DNA of 64,000 bases from UBA1723 sp045641625 (GCA_045641625.1 JAZUHH010000079.1:1-64000), one strand, 5' to 3'. Shown: positions 50,943 to 60,428, numbered from the stretch's first letter. Notes: generated by a model not told the origin, from the sequence alone. A program made the numbers and translations.

Positions 50943-52436
50943 CTACCATATAAAAATATCGTCCTTCGACTTGGGCCTCTCCTCATTTCTGTTGTTGAAA
51001 CCTCTCAGCTTATCTTGTCCCTCTGGCAGTTTGCCCGGTGGGAACATAGTTCCTTTGGATTCCGGAGTCATCTTTATATGCTCCATCTTGTTGTTCTTCA
51101 GGAAGATTGACAACATTGGACCTTCACACTTGTTCACTCCTATCAATCTGCTCCTTTCATCCTGAGCATAGTACAAGGAAGTTGCCCCGCTCATCATGTC
51201 CACCTGCTTCAGTCTGGTTCCTTCCAAGTAAGCCTTTGACTCCTTTCCGGACAACTGGTCGAAACAATCCTTGGCCTGCTGCTGGATAATGAACGCAGAT
51301 CCCTCGATATGCATCCAGTCCGGCTTTGTGCCTTTGGTATATATCTTGATTGTATCGCCTGTCATTTGGCTCACATCCGACCATATCACAGGTGTACCGT
51401 CAAGGCGAATCAACGAATCTGCCTGCAAATATGTCAGCGAATCGCACTTGCCTTGAAGATCAAGACTGAACAACTTCACCTTATGATATGCGAAAAGATG
51501 TCTGTGCCCCGTAGTGTCGGAGAAGAACCTTATCGTATCTCCGTGCAGATACATTGTGTCATTTGGATTGGAATAATCCATCATGCAGGCCTTGCCGACA
51601 ATGAAACCTTTGTCCGGATGGCGCTTCAAGTTTGCATAGTCTCCGCTGAATCCGGTATGTGTCGAATCATCCAACGCCACTGCATTGTGAAACAGCTCTA
51701 CTGTACCCTCCTCACGCGAGAAATGTATCGAATCGGCAGTCATGAAAGACCCATCCTTCCCTGTCAGCACCGAATAGTTGTACAGATGTCCGTACTGAGT
51801 CTGCGTATTTGTCCACGCATAGGTGGTCTTGACTACGTAGTCCGAATAAAGAATCTCGCTAGGACCAAACACGCTTGCAACCTTTGTTGCGTCATTGGAC
51901 TTTAGGGAGTCCGTAACAATAGAATACTCCGGATTGACAAGCTTCACATTACCCTTGAAGAACGACAATTTGGCTTTGGGATGATAATAGCCTACGTTCG
52001 AAGTAATCGTAAAATTGGGATCGACAAGTTTGCCGCCATCCGAATAGTAACCATAATTGGCATCTCTGAAATAGTCGAGCCAATCAGTAGTCAGCGTCAT
52101 CTGGCCGTTCCTAAGTACAACATTACCCCTGACCTTCATTACTCTGGTATTGCCGTCGTAATACAATGACTCCGAATTAAGGGACATCGTGTCCTGCACT
52201 ACACGAACATTTCCGAATGCATCAAAGGAGTTGTTGGTGTCATAGAAATAGGCGCTGTCGCAATACATAACCGCACCCTCGTGACTAAACCTTACGTTAC
52301 CACGAAGTATCTGATAGTCCCTTCCAGACTTTTTGCTGAAGCTAAGTGTCTCACTATGCTCCAATATCACGTTTGTCGCAGCATTGGAACACAAAGATGC
52401 AATTAGCAAAACAAATATGAGAAGATGCGATTTCAT
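50943..52436 (-). CDS. OstA/LptA-like LPS transport protein
   Basis: This 497-residue exported protein (signal peptide 1-19) has repeated OstA/LptA-type beta-jellyroll units, each with a Y..D..N...A.GNV pattern (SAYFYDTNNSFDAFGNVRVVQD, SLYYDGNTRVMKVRGNVVL). It is the Bacteroidota-type long periplasmic LptA relative, which bridges LPS across the periplasm. It sits between SurA and xseB in a foldase operon. Confidence 0.85.
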   Translation of the reverse strand: MKSHLLIFVLLIASLCSNAATNVILEHSETLSFSKKSGRDYQILRGNVRFSHEGAVMYCDSAYFYDTNNSFDAFGNVRVVQDTMSLNSESLYYDGNTRVMKVRGNVVLRNGQMTLTTDWLDYFRDANYGYYSDGGKLVDPNFTITSNVGYYHPKAKLSFFKGNVKLVNPEYSIVTDSLKSNDATKVASVFGPSEILYSDYVVKTTYAWTNTQTQYGHLYNYSVLTGKDGSFMTADSIHFSREEGTVELFHNAVALDDSTHTGFSGDYANLKRHPDKGFIVGKACMMDYSNPNDTMYLHGDTIRFFSDTTGHRHLFAYHKVKLFSLDLQGKCDSLTYLQADSLIRLDGTPVIWSDVSQMTGDTIKIYTKGTKPDWMHIEGSAFIIQQQAKDCFDQLSGKESKAYLEGTRLKQVDMMSGATSLYYAQDERSRLIGVNKCEGPMLSIFLKNNKMEHIKMTPESKGTMFPPGKLPEGQDKLRGFNNRNEERPKSKDDIFIW

Positions 52437-52464
52437 CTGCTATAACTCTATTAACCTTAAAGTC

Positions 52465-53820
52465 TTACTTAACCCAGCCCTCGTACTCGAACTGGCAGTT
52501 TCTCCAATTAGGATCAATTCTGACATAGACATCCTTCTGCTTCTTCTTGATCCATGCAGAAAGGATCTCCTGCTTTTTGTGCTCTTCATACATACGCTTC
52601 AAAAGCACGAAGTCGTCCTTCATGTTTGCCTTGTGTGCGGGGATCTTGCTCTTTACCTTTGCCACAGTGTAAACCTGTCTTCCGGAAGAGTTGAGCATAA
52701 GGAACGGACGGGAAACTTCCCCTTCATTCAATACATATACTGCTCTACCGACCTCCTGAGGCAAGTCCTGAAGCTCGAACTTTGAGTTTCCTGTCTGCAA
52801 ATTTGTCAGGATACCCGAACAGTTGCGAGTGTTCTTGTCAGTGGAATAAAGTTCGACAGCCTGCTCGAAAGTGATAAGCTTCTTTTCGTTCACAGCTGTC
52901 ATGATGCTGTCAATACGCTCCTTTGCCGCCTTCATGTTCTCAGCCGAAGGTTTTGGCTTCAATAGGATGTGACGTGTGTTGATTCGCTCATCGCGTCTCT
53001 CTATCAGCTGAATGATATGGAAACCGAACTCACTCTCCACAATCTTGGACACCTTTCCTGGCTCGTACATGGCGAAAGCCACATCGGCATACTCCTTTAC
53101 AAGCTGGCCTCTGCCCATGAAGCCAAGTTCTCCGCCTCGCTTTCCGCTCTCGACATCCTCAGAATAGAACAAAGCCAAAGTAGAGAATGAAGTGGAACCG
53201 CTTGCTATTCTATCCTGATAGTCACGAAGCTGAGCCTTGACATCCTCAATTGCAGACTGCTCGATATTTGGAGCAATAGAAAGGATCTGCACCTCTACCT
53301 GGGCAGGAATGTCGGGAAGACTGTCCTCAGAAAGCTTTGACACAAATCTGCGAATCTCTGCAGGAGTGCACTTGATGTCTCCCACAATCTTGTTCTGCAC
53401 CTGCTGAACGTACTGCTGTGTTTCCACCATCTCTCTCAATTCCTCACGGATCTCTTCCATAGGCTTCTTGAAATACTCCTCAAGCTTCTCCTTTGAACCG
53501 ATCTGCGAGATCATGTAGTTGATACGCATGTCAGCCTGGCTGTTCACAGACTTCTCGTCCACAGTTATACTGTCTATCTTTGCCTGGTCAAGGAACAGCT
53601 TTGTCAAGGCGAGCTGTTCAGGGATGACGCAGTATGGATCGCCATTTATCTTCTCTCCCTCGATTTGTGAACGTATTCTCTGCTGCTCTACGTCCGAGCG
53701 CAATATTGTCTCGTCTCCTATCACCCACACGATTTCATCAACGATATTATCCTGCGCCATTCCCACAGAGAACAACGAAGAAAAAAGCAATGATAGAAGT
53801 ATTGATTTGAACTGTTGCAT
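52465..53820 (-). CDS. surA: SurA-like parvulin peptidyl-prolyl isomerase
   Basis: This 451-residue periplasmic foldase has a signal peptide, a SurA-type helical N-terminal domain and two parvulin domains, visible as VQILSIAP (first) and TRHILLKP (second), with GELGFMGRGQLV and FGFHIIQL between them. SurA escorts outer-membrane beta-barrel proteins. It is one of three related foldase genes in a row. Confidence 0.9.
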   Translation of the reverse strand: MQQFKSILLSLLFSSLFSVGMAQDNIVDEIVWVIGDETILRSDVEQQRIRSQIEGEKINGDPYCVIPEQLALTKLFLDQAKIDSITVDEKSVNSQADMRINYMISQIGSKEKLEEYFKKPMEEIREELREMVETQQYVQQVQNKIVGDIKCTPAEIRRFVSKLSEDSLPDIPAQVEVQILSIAPNIEQSAIEDVKAQLRDYQDRIASGSTSFSTLALFYSEDVESGKRGGELGFMGRGQLVKEYADVAFAMYEPGKVSKIVESEFGFHIIQLIERRDERINTRHILLKPKPSAENMKAAKERIDSIMTAVNEKKLITFEQAVELYSTDKNTRNCSGILTNLQTGNSKFELQDLPQEVGRAVYVLNEGEVSRPFLMLNSSGRQVYTVAKVKSKIPAHKANMKDDFVLLKRMYEEHKKQEILSAWIKKKQKDVYVRIDPNWRNCQFEYEGWVK

Positions 53821-53890
53821 TACATATATTTATTAAACACGAAAGTCGGTCGCGGGCAGAATGTCCAGACCGAGCTATTCGTCACAATTG

Positions 53891-54745
53891 TTATTTCTTG
53901 TCTTGTGAAGCAAACTTTATCTTGCCGCTTTCCTTGGCATCCTTGTAAATCTTTTCGGAAAGATCCCTCAGATAGTCAGCCTTTCTCTGTTCGTTCAGCA
54001 TATTCGAAATTCTGTCCTTTACATAGTCGAACGGCTGTGGAGCACCTGCCAAAATGAAGTCCTGCACGACGAGCATGTAAGTGTTCTCCTCGTCGCTCTC
54101 CTCGACATAGTGAGTCCTTCCGAAGTCATGCGACTTTGACAGATGGAACAAACCCTGTCGCTTTACGGCAGCCAACGGAGTCCACTGCTCGTCATAATAC
54201 TTGACCTTCAGCGAATACTTGGTGATTATTCGGTCGATCTCCATCATGTTGACCTCTGCCTGGCGGACCTGCGAGCGAAGTTCTCCCAAGGCTGCAGACT
54301 TTGCCGGAACAGTCAGGAACAATCCCTGGAACAAAGTTTCCTGGGCAGTATATAGCTCCTTGTGGTCAGTATAGAACTTCTGAACCTCTGTCGTAGGAAT
54401 CGGGCGATTCAAGTTTTGTCCGATAAGCTGGAGCTGATACTCGTAAATCATCAAGGACTTGCGGTACTTCTCGACAAGCAGGTCTATTTCGTCAAGGTTC
54501 GTCACATTGTCCTTTGCCTTTTCATACATCAGCTGCTCAACACACCAGTTTTTGATGTACGCGTCGGCAAGCCTTGCACTATCCTCAGCAGTAACGCCTG
54601 CTGTCAAGCCAAGGTTCACGTCGTCCGGATAGAGCGACGCATCTCCGACAGTCGCCAAAGGCTTGACATTGTAGTCGAAAAACGAGCACCCTGTCAAAGC
54701 CAAAGCTCCGAAAAAACCTAACGTCTTTCTAAACATCAGTTTCAT
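53891..54745 (-). CDS. SurA-N-like lipoprotein without PPIase domain
   Basis: This 284-residue lipoprotein has lipobox LTGC. It consists of a SurA/PpiD-type helical fold (ATVGDASLYPDDV, VEQLMYEKAKDNV) with a degenerate parvulin region that lacks the conserved His and GDLGW-like segments. It probably acts as a chaperone without isomerase activity. Its ATG overlaps the preceding stop as TAATG. Confidence 0.75.
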   Translation of the reverse strand: MKLMFRKTLGFFGALALTGCSFFDYNVKPLATVGDASLYPDDVNLGLTAGVTAEDSARLADAYIKNWCVEQLMYEKAKDNVTNLDEIDLLVEKYRKSLMIYEYQLQLIGQNLNRPIPTTEVQKFYTDHKELYTAQETLFQGLFLTVPAKSAALGELRSQVRQAEVNMMEIDRIITKYSLKVKYYDEQWTPLAAVKRQGLFHLSKSHDFGRTHYVEESDEENTYMLVVQDFILAGAPQPFDYVKDRISNMLNEQRKADYLRDLSEKIYKDAKESGKIKFASQDKK

Positions 54746-56742
54746 TATTTGTTCTCTTTCTTAATCTGCTCCACTACATCTGTGAATAGTGTTACAGGGT
54801 ATTTCTCCTCTAGATAGTCGTTATAGATCTTCTCGTATCCCTTCTGGTAGTCAGCAAGAACCTGGCCTCTGACCTGAGAAGCCTTCATCGGACGGTTAGA
54901 GATCTCTCCACATACATAGACAAACGGATACTTCTCAACCTCAGTCGGATGAGCTGTTGTATCGTTGTAAACGTATCTGTCACAAAGCTTTGACTTGCCC
55001 TTTGCCCATGCTCCGTCACGGTAAGTGCACTGCTTGCTCTTGAAAGCGAACTTCTTCCACAACTCCTCCTTAGAGTTTACAGGCTGGACCTTGTTGCTCT
55101 CCACGAAATTCTTTGCCTTTACCATGTCCATACTGTCGGCGAAGCAATAGATGTAGCCGACAAATCTGTCCTCCTTGAACTGGTAGTCAGCCTTATGCTT
55201 CTGGAAGAAAGCCTCCAATGAGTCAGGCTGGTTCACTCCCTTGTCCCAAATAGTCTCCTTGGAGATACCATATACCAAAAGACCGTCGCTATACTCCTGA
55301 AGCTGGTAGGCAACGTCAATGTTTCTCTTCTTGATGTCAGCAATTTCCAACTTCTCTGCATCACGCTCTACTATGCGGTCGATCTCGTTTCTCAAGTTGA
55401 CTGCAAATGAAGCGGCTGTGTCAACAACCATTCCCAAGCGTGTCACTAACTGACCTTCCATCTTCTTATGGCAGGCGTTCTGAATCTCTTTGAACTCAGC
55501 GGCGAAAGCTGTAGGGGTCATTGCAATACCGTCGAACTCGTAAACAGGCTTGTCGTACTTCTTCAACGAGTCCTCGACTTCGTAAACCGGAGTCCAGAAA
55601 AGACCTCCAAGAGCCTCAACAACGTCCTCGTGCAAGATGTAGCCATGCTTCAAGGCAAGCTCCTTCTTGTTCTTCTTCATCACTGCGTCGTAACGGTCGC
55701 TTCTTGAAAGGTGCTTCTTGATGTTCTCGTACGAAGCGCTGTCCAATGGAGGTGTTGTCATACCCTCGACCATCCTAACAACATGGAATCCCAATGGAGA
55801 AGGGAAAACAGCAGTCTGACCGTCGTGCTGAATCTTGAACACCTCTTCAAGGTAATCAGGCATAGCGTTTTCTGAAGAAACCCAACCTACATTACCCTTG
55901 TTCTCCTTAACATCCTTCTTGCAAGAATACTTCTTTGCAAGCTTCTCGAACTTTGCGCCCTTGTCGATCAAAGCCTTCAACGAGTCAGCCTTTACTCTGT
56001 TGTCCTCGTTCATTGGGCTCAAGAATATCTCCTGGATGCGAGCCTTGGTATAGTTCTTCTTTACGTCATGAACCAAAAGGATGTGCCATCCGAACTGAGT
56101 TCTGAACGGCTTGCTGAAGTGTCCGACCTCTGTATTGTATGCGACATTCTCGAAATCATATACCATTTCAAATGCTGTGAAGTAGTCCAAGTAACCGCCG
56201 CGCTCAGCAGAACCGCACTCAGAGTATTCCTTTGCCAAGTCTGCAAACACAGCACCGTTCAACAGCTTGTTATAGATTACATCAATCTTGCCCTTTGCCT
56301 GCTGTTCGTTCGAACGCATTCCAACCTTGATCAGGATGTGGCTGCAAGCACGGCTCTCCTTCAATCGGTCGTAAGCCTCCTTCACGAACTCCTCCTCAGT
56401 TGACTTGTCCATCAAATATGGAGAGACAACCTGCTTCATATAGTCGTTGAATTCCTTTGCATAAACTCCGGAACGAACATTATACAGCTGGTTCACCGCG
56501 TCAATCGACTTTCTCTTGTAGCCGATGAACAGGTTCATATAGTCATCAACCGAAATCGGACCGTTAAGTGCAGAGGAATTGTTCTTGCGGTACATATACT
56601 CAAACTCACCCTTGGTGATAGTGTCTCCGTCAATCACCATAAGTGCGGGATTCGATGCTGTCGCCTTGATTTCTGACGCCGACACTGACATGACAGTGCT
56701 CATCAATACCGATGCTAGAATGCCTTTATTAAGAAATCTCAT
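54745..56742 (-). CDS. Large parvulin-type peptidyl-prolyl isomerase
   Basis: This 665-residue exported protein has a signal peptide, two parvulin domains (CSHILIKVGM with SECGSAERGGYLDYF, and ARIQEIFLSP with GNVGWVS) and a long C-terminal helical region. It heads a seven-gene envelope operon (foldases, OstA-like, xseB, MORN, metA), with its promoter at 56816-56823. Confidence 0.85.
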   Translation of the reverse strand: MRFLNKGILASVLMSTVMSVSASEIKATASNPALMVIDGDTITKGEFEYMYRKNNSSALNGPISVDDYMNLFIGYKRKSIDAVNQLYNVRSGVYAKEFNDYMKQVVSPYLMDKSTEEEFVKEAYDRLKESRACSHILIKVGMRSNEQQAKGKIDVIYNKLLNGAVFADLAKEYSECGSAERGGYLDYFTAFEMVYDFENVAYNTEVGHFSKPFRTQFGWHILLVHDVKKNYTKARIQEIFLSPMNEDNRVKADSLKALIDKGAKFEKLAKKYSCKKDVKENKGNVGWVSSENAMPDYLEEVFKIQHDGQTAVFPSPLGFHVVRMVEGMTTPPLDSASYENIKKHLSRSDRYDAVMKKNKKELALKHGYILHEDVVEALGGLFWTPVYEVEDSLKKYDKPVYEFDGIAMTPTAFAAEFKEIQNACHKKMEGQLVTRLGMVVDTAASFAVNLRNEIDRIVERDAEKLEIADIKKRNIDVAYQLQEYSDGLLVYGISKETIWDKGVNQPDSLEAFFQKHKADYQFKEDRFVGYIYCFADSMDMVKAKNFVESNKVQPVNSKEELWKKFAFKSKQCTYRDGAWAKGKSKLCDRYVYNDTTAHPTEVEKYPFVYVCGEISNRPMKASQVRGQVLADYQKGYEKIYNDYLEEKYPVTLFTDVVEQIKKENK

Positions 56743-57199
56743 ATTTGTTTAATAATTCTTGGTTAAGTTTGCAGAAACTCCCCTTATTGTTTGGATACAA
56801 TTAGAGTTTCCGATGCAAAGATAAGATTTTCTTTTTAGATAAATATAAGATGTATGTCAAAAATAAGGTCATTCTCTTTTTTTAGACTCGGAGTGCTGGA
56901 TATGGAATTGCTCTTATTCCGATCGTTCCCGATCCAAATCTTTGTACGACAGAACAATTACAAAACCTTTTGCAGGGAATTTTCCACACGAAAAGACAAC
57001 CTTCAGAATACTTCCTGGAATTACCTGCTCGGAATTCACAAATTTCCCAATTTATGCCCCCAAGGAAAGACACGAAAAAATACTTTGAAAGGGTTCCCAA
57101 AACTGTTTTTGATAAAAAATACACAAAAAACAGCGTTTTTATTTACGGAGGGCGCAAAACTTGCCGACCTGAAACATAATTTCGCAAGCAGTAAAATAA
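56743..57199. other. Gene-free divergent region
   Basis: Apart from the leftward promoter (56816-56823) and a rightward near-match TAATTTCG at 57177-57184, I see no repeat, RNA or gene. A frame at 56854-57207 has biased composition and no start signal. Confidence 0.45.
56816..56823 (-). promoter_or_regulatory. Promoter of the foldase-metA operon
   Basis: The minus strand reads TATCTTTG, a perfect TAnnTTTG match, 74 bases before the ATG at 56742. Confidence 0.65.
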
Positions 57200-57826
57200 A
57201 TGTCTAACTTAATAAAATTCAAACTTATGCTAAACAAGAAGAAATCACTAAGCAAGGTCAAGAAGAGCAGACACAACTCATTCTCTGAGTTCGACCGAGA
57301 AATGTACCTGAAGCCGTCAAAGATCAAGAAGTACATGTGTCCCGACTGCGGAAGGACAAAAGCCAAATTCGAGACCAGGGAGGAAGCAGAAAGATTCCTT
57401 CTATACAACGGTGCGGACATCGTTGACGAGGAAGGATGCAGACCTATACGAGCATACTACTGCGACAGCTGCAACGCATGGCATGTAACACACCATGTTT
57501 TCCCTAAGCGAGTGTCTTCGTTCGAAAGGTTCCTCATGACGAACCATCACAGCTTGAGCGCAAAGGACCAGCTGCTCTTCAAGAGGGAGGAAGAGATCCG
57601 AATCACCGAGATCATCCGTGACATCCGCAAGATGATGGAGGTTATCAGCAACCAAATCTATGACTATGCGATAGACTGCGTGGAACAGATAAACGATCTG
57701 CAGGAATACATCAACAAGACGTTGATAATCTTTAACCTTGACCTTGTTCCCGAGAAGCAAAAACTGCAGAGGGATTTGTCCGAGCTGAAGCACCTGAACT
57801 TTGACTACTTGAGATGCGTGAACTAA
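57200..57826 (+). CDS. Zinc-ribbon protein of unknown function
   Basis: This 208-residue protein has two CxxC pairs, CPDCG and CDSCNAWHVTHH, about 40 residues apart, which would form a zinc ribbon of the kind seen in nucleic-acid-associated proteins. The second half is helical and charged, possibly a coiled coil. The N-terminus is very basic. Met10 (57227) is an alternative start. No family is recognised. Confidence 0.7.
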   Translation: MSNLIKFKLMLNKKKSLSKVKKSRHNSFSEFDREMYLKPSKIKKYMCPDCGRTKAKFETREEAERFLLYNGADIVDEEGCRPIRAYYCDSCNAWHVTHHVFPKRVSSFERFLMTNHHSLSAKDQLLFKREEEIRITEIIRDIRKMMEVISNQIYDYAIDCVEQINDLQEYINKTLIIFNLDLVPEKQKLQRDLSELKHLNFDYLRCVN

Positions 57827-57842
57827 ACCTTTCTGACCAATG

Positions 57843-57892
57843 GAGAAAAAGCAAAGGCCCGAGGCTAAATGCCCCGAGCCTTTTGCTTTGAA
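57843..57892. terminator. Bidirectional terminator
   Basis: AAAGCAAAGGC and GCCTTTTGCTTT with an inner CCGAGGC/GCCCCG pair form one long hairpin between two convergent genes, with A/T-runs on both sides. Confidence 0.8.
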
Positions 57893-57907
57893 TATGTAGG
57901 TATTCCT

Positions 57908-58369
57908 TTATTTCTTGATGAACTTCACAACCTTGCCGTCTATGCTCAACACGTACATGCCGGCCTTCAAGTCCTCAACCTCGATGCTCTGTGCGTTTAC
58001 AGACTTTACGACCCTGCCCTCCATGTCAACAATCTTCAAGTCTGCATCGTTCTCCAAACCTGTGATGTAGATAATCTTCTCAACTGGATTCGGATATACT
58101 GCGATATTAGCTTTTGACATGTCTGTAACAGTACCTGCCTCAACAGCGTCAGAGAACACAATAGTCTGGAAGCCGTCAGCTGAACTGCCGTCCTTGCCGT
58201 TGACCTGCATGGAAACTCCTCCGTTATCGACAACCTTGATATTCATTACCGAAGACAAGGTGAACGAACTCTTGCTATTGTCTGCCTTGATACCGATTAT
58301 GCCAGAAACTGCAAACGAAGACATAACGACAGCGAAAAGCAATGTAACCAAACCAAAAAATCTTTTCAT
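57908..58369 (-). CDS. Small T9SS sorting-domain protein
   Basis: This 153-residue protein consists of a signal peptide (1-21), a short middle and a type A T9SS C-terminal sorting domain: ANIAVYPNPVEKIIYITGL, KIVDMEGRVVKS, LKAGMYVLSIDGKVVKFIKK. Such domains route cargo through the type IX secretion system and anchor it to the surface. Here the domain makes up about half of the protein. The ATG at 58369 is chosen because the promoter lies inside any longer frame. Confidence 0.85.
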   Translation of the reverse strand: MKRFFGLVTLLFAVVMSSFAVSGIIGIKADNSKSSFTLSSVMNIKVVDNGGVSMQVNGKDGSSADGFQTIVFSDAVEAGTVTDMSKANIAVYPNPVEKIIYITGLENDADLKIVDMEGRVVKSVNAQSIEVEDLKAGMYVLSIDGKVVKFIKK

Positions 58370-58444
58370 AGATCTAAATAAATTAAGTTTTCTTTTACCC
58401 GAAGCACTCCTGTCAAAATCCCGAGAAAGTGGAATGCTCGCTTG

Positions 58445-58452
58445 CAAAGGTA
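58445..58452 (-). promoter_or_regulatory. Promoter of the T9SS mini-cargo
   Basis: The minus strand reads TACCTTTG, a perfect TAnnTTTG match, 76 bases before the ATG. Confidence 0.65.
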
Positions 58453-58557
58453 AATAATAATCGCAAATCTCAGCAACTTTTTAACAATTATATAGTTGGA
58501 AAAACTGAAAAGAGGCAAAAAAAGATGTTCATAAATACATCTTTCAATGATATGTTT

Positions 58558-58565
58558 TACCTTTG
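58558..58565 (+). promoter_or_regulatory. Promoter of the nucleotidyltransferase gene
   Basis: TACCTTTG is a perfect TAnnTTTG match, 25 bases before the ATG at 58590. Confidence 0.7.
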
Positions 58566-58589
58566 CAACACAATAATTCCAGATCATTT

Positions 58590-59321
58590 ATGAAAGCATT
58601 TATATTGGCGGCCGGACTCGGCACAAGACTAAGACCACTAACAGACAACAAACCCAAGGCACTTGTAGAGGTCAACGGAAAGACCCTGCTGGACCACGCA
58701 GTCGAAGTTGTAAAGAAAGCCGGAGCAACTTCGATTACGATAAACGTACACCATTTCTCGGACTTGATGAAGGAATATGTCACAAGCAGGAACTATGGTG
58801 TGCCTACCTATATTTCCGATGAATCGGAACTGCTTCTTGACACCGGAGGAGCACTGAACCACGCCGCCGAATACTTGAGAGGAGACGAGCCTGTTCTCGT
58901 GCATAACGTGGACATCATGTCAACAATAAACCTTGACGAGGCATTGGAATCGCACAAGAACAACGGAGCCATTGCCACTTTGATATGCAACTCAAGGAAC
59001 AGTTCAAGACATCTTCTCGCAATAGACGGAGACCTTAACGCATGGGAGAACACCACAAACGGCGCAAGGAAACCTGACTTCACAGACCAGGAGAGGGAAA
59101 ACATGCAGCCATTCTCTTTCTCCGGAATACACATTCTCAGTCCGAGCATATTCCCTTACCTAAAGGAGTATTCAGACAAGGTTGGAGCAAAATTCTCTGT
59201 TATAGACTTCTATCTCGACCTTTGCAGAAAAGAGAAGGTTTCCATTTACCAGACAGACGGCGTTGTGTTCGACTGCGGAAAGATAGAGACCATAGCTCAA
59301 GCAGAACAAGTGTTCAAATAA
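58590..59321 (+). CDS. Sugar-1-phosphate nucleotidyltransferase
   Basis: This 243-residue protein has the nucleotidyltransferase loop AAGLGTRLRPLTDNKPKALVEVNGK near the N-terminus and the metal-binding HNVDIM segment. It is closest to the MurNAc-1-phosphate uridylyltransferase (MurU)-like group and to glucose/mannose-1-phosphate guanylyl- or thymidylyltransferases; specificity is open. The MGMT-like gene follows 21 bases later. Confidence 0.85.
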   Translation: MKAFILAAGLGTRLRPLTDNKPKALVEVNGKTLLDHAVEVVKKAGATSITINVHHFSDLMKEYVTSRNYGVPTYISDESELLLDTGGALNHAAEYLRGDEPVLVHNVDIMSTINLDEALESHKNNGAIATLICNSRNSSRHLLAIDGDLNAWENTTNGARKPDFTDQERENMQPFSFSGIHILSPSIFPYLKEYSDKVGAKFSVIDFYLDLCRKEKVSIYQTDGVVFDCGKIETIAQAEQVFK

Positions 59322-59342
59322 AACCAAGGCTCTCTCCCCATC

Positions 59343-59657
59343 ATGGCAAGAATGACAGACTTTACATTGCGGGTTCTTGAAGCCTTGCAGGACATCCCTA
59401 TGGGCAAGGTGGCAACTTACGGAATGGTAGCAAGAATGTTGGGAGACAGAAATCTGTCTCGAGCAGTTGGCAACGCCCTACATAAGAACGAGGACTGGAA
59501 AACCTACCCTTGCCATAGAGTCGTGAATTCCCAGGGCAGACTTGCAGAAAATTTTGGCATGGGAGGTCCTCTAGTCCAGAAAGAAAGACTCGAAGCAGAA
59601 GGCGTTGTTGTCAAAGACATGAAAGTTGACCTGAAAAAGTACTTGATGGACTATTAA
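59343..59657 (+). CDS. MGMT-family (ATL-size) DNA alkylation protein with active Cys
   Basis: This 104-residue protein has only the C-terminal DNA-binding domain of O6-alkylguanine-DNA alkyltransferases: helix-turn-helix GKVATYGMVARML, the arginine-finger region SRAVGNAL and the active site TYPCHRVV with Cys57. Alkyltransferase-like (ATL) proteins are this size but usually have Trp or Ala in place of Cys; this one retains it and may therefore transfer alkyl groups. Confidence 0.85.
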   Translation: MARMTDFTLRVLEALQDIPMGKVATYGMVARMLGDRNLSRAVGNALHKNEDWKTYPCHRVVNSQGRLAENFGMGGPLVQKERLEAEGVVVKDMKVDLKKYLMDY

Positions 59658-59716
59658 ATTATATTTCTATAAATCAGTGTTTTAGAAAAGTTTTTCAAAA
59701 AAAGTCCTTCAAAAGC

Positions 59717-59747
59717 TTTGTCAGTATCTCAAAACACACTAATTTTG
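59717..59747 (+). promoter_or_regulatory. Promoter of tRNA-Leu
   Basis: TTTG 59717-59720, a 19-base spacer and TAATTTTG 59740-59747 match the full consensus, 38 bases before the tRNA. Confidence 0.75.
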
Positions 59748-59785
59748 CATCGCAATCGAGAAATAAAGCACACAAGATTTGCAAT

Positions 59786-59867
59786 GCGGATGTGGCGTAA
59801 TTGGTAGCCGCGCTAGACTTAGGATCTAGTACTGAGAGGTGTGTGGGTTCGAGTCCCGTCATCCGCA
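59786..59867 (+). tRNA. tRNA-Leu (anticodon TAG)
   Basis: Acceptor stem GCGGATG/CATCCGC, D-arm GGCGTAATTGGTAGCCGCGC, anticodon stem CTAGA/TCTAG with loop CTTAGGA (anticodon TAG), a long variable arm and T-arm GGGTTCGAGTCCC. The long variable arm is as expected for leucine. CCA is not encoded. Confidence 0.95.
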
Positions 59868-59868
59868 C

Positions 59869-59904
59869 AAAGGTTTGAAGAATTCTTCAAACCTTTTTTG
59901 TTTT
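59869..59904 (+). terminator. Terminator of tRNA-Leu
   Basis: AAAGGTTTGAAG and CTTCAAACCTTT pair around AATT, followed by TTTTG. Confidence 0.85.
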
Positions 59905-59930
59905 ATTCTAATCCTCATTCTTAAACAAAC

Positions 59931-60428
59931 ATGAAACAACTAAAACTATTCTCCTGTTCTGCAGTCATTGCCTTAGCATCCCTTGCCCCTCATGCATCTT
60001 TAGCAGAGGCTTCCATGTCCGGCTTCTTAAAATCAAGGCAGATAACTGTCCAGCCGAACAACGACATCCAGGCAATGCTGATCGAGCAAATCGACTCGGA
60101 CACAACCTGCAAGAGTCTGACACCAACAATTCTACTAAAATACGACAAGTCCTTCGACAAAAAGACTTTGAAAAAGCAAATAAAAACAGCCAAGAACCAC
60201 AAGTTCAAAATGACCAAAAAGGAAACGTCAAAGAAGCACGTTCTCCTATCCACTCACTACTCAAGGACAATAATCCCAGAAAAACAAGGAGAACTAACCA
60301 ACTTCCTTAACGTAGAAGTCAACATAAAGCTTGGCGACCAACACAAATGCACCCACTTCTACGGCTACAGACTTGACAACGGAATCTGGAAGTCCGACAG
60401 CAAAAGAGAAATAGAGCACACCAAATAA
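59931..60428 (+). CDS. Secreted basic protein of unknown function
   Basis: This 165-residue protein has a signal peptide (residues 1-25, ending SLAEA). The mature part is Lys-rich with two Cys (TTCKSLTP and HKCTHFYGYRL) that could form a disulfide. No family is recognised. It lies between a tRNA terminator and its own terminator. Confidence 0.65.
   Translation: MKQLKLFSCSAVIALASLAPHASLAEASMSGFLKSRQITVQPNNDIQAMLIEQIDSDTTCKSLTPTILLKYDKSFDKKTLKKQIKTAKNHKFKMTKKETSKKHVLLSTHYSRTIIPEKQGELTNFLNVEVNIKLGDQHKCTHFYGYRLDNGIWKSDSKREIEHTK

Noticed and set aside
56854..57207. 117-codon plus-strand frame before the zinc-ribbon gene
   Set aside because: Phe/Lys-rich composition, no family feature, no promoter, and it overlaps the next gene start.
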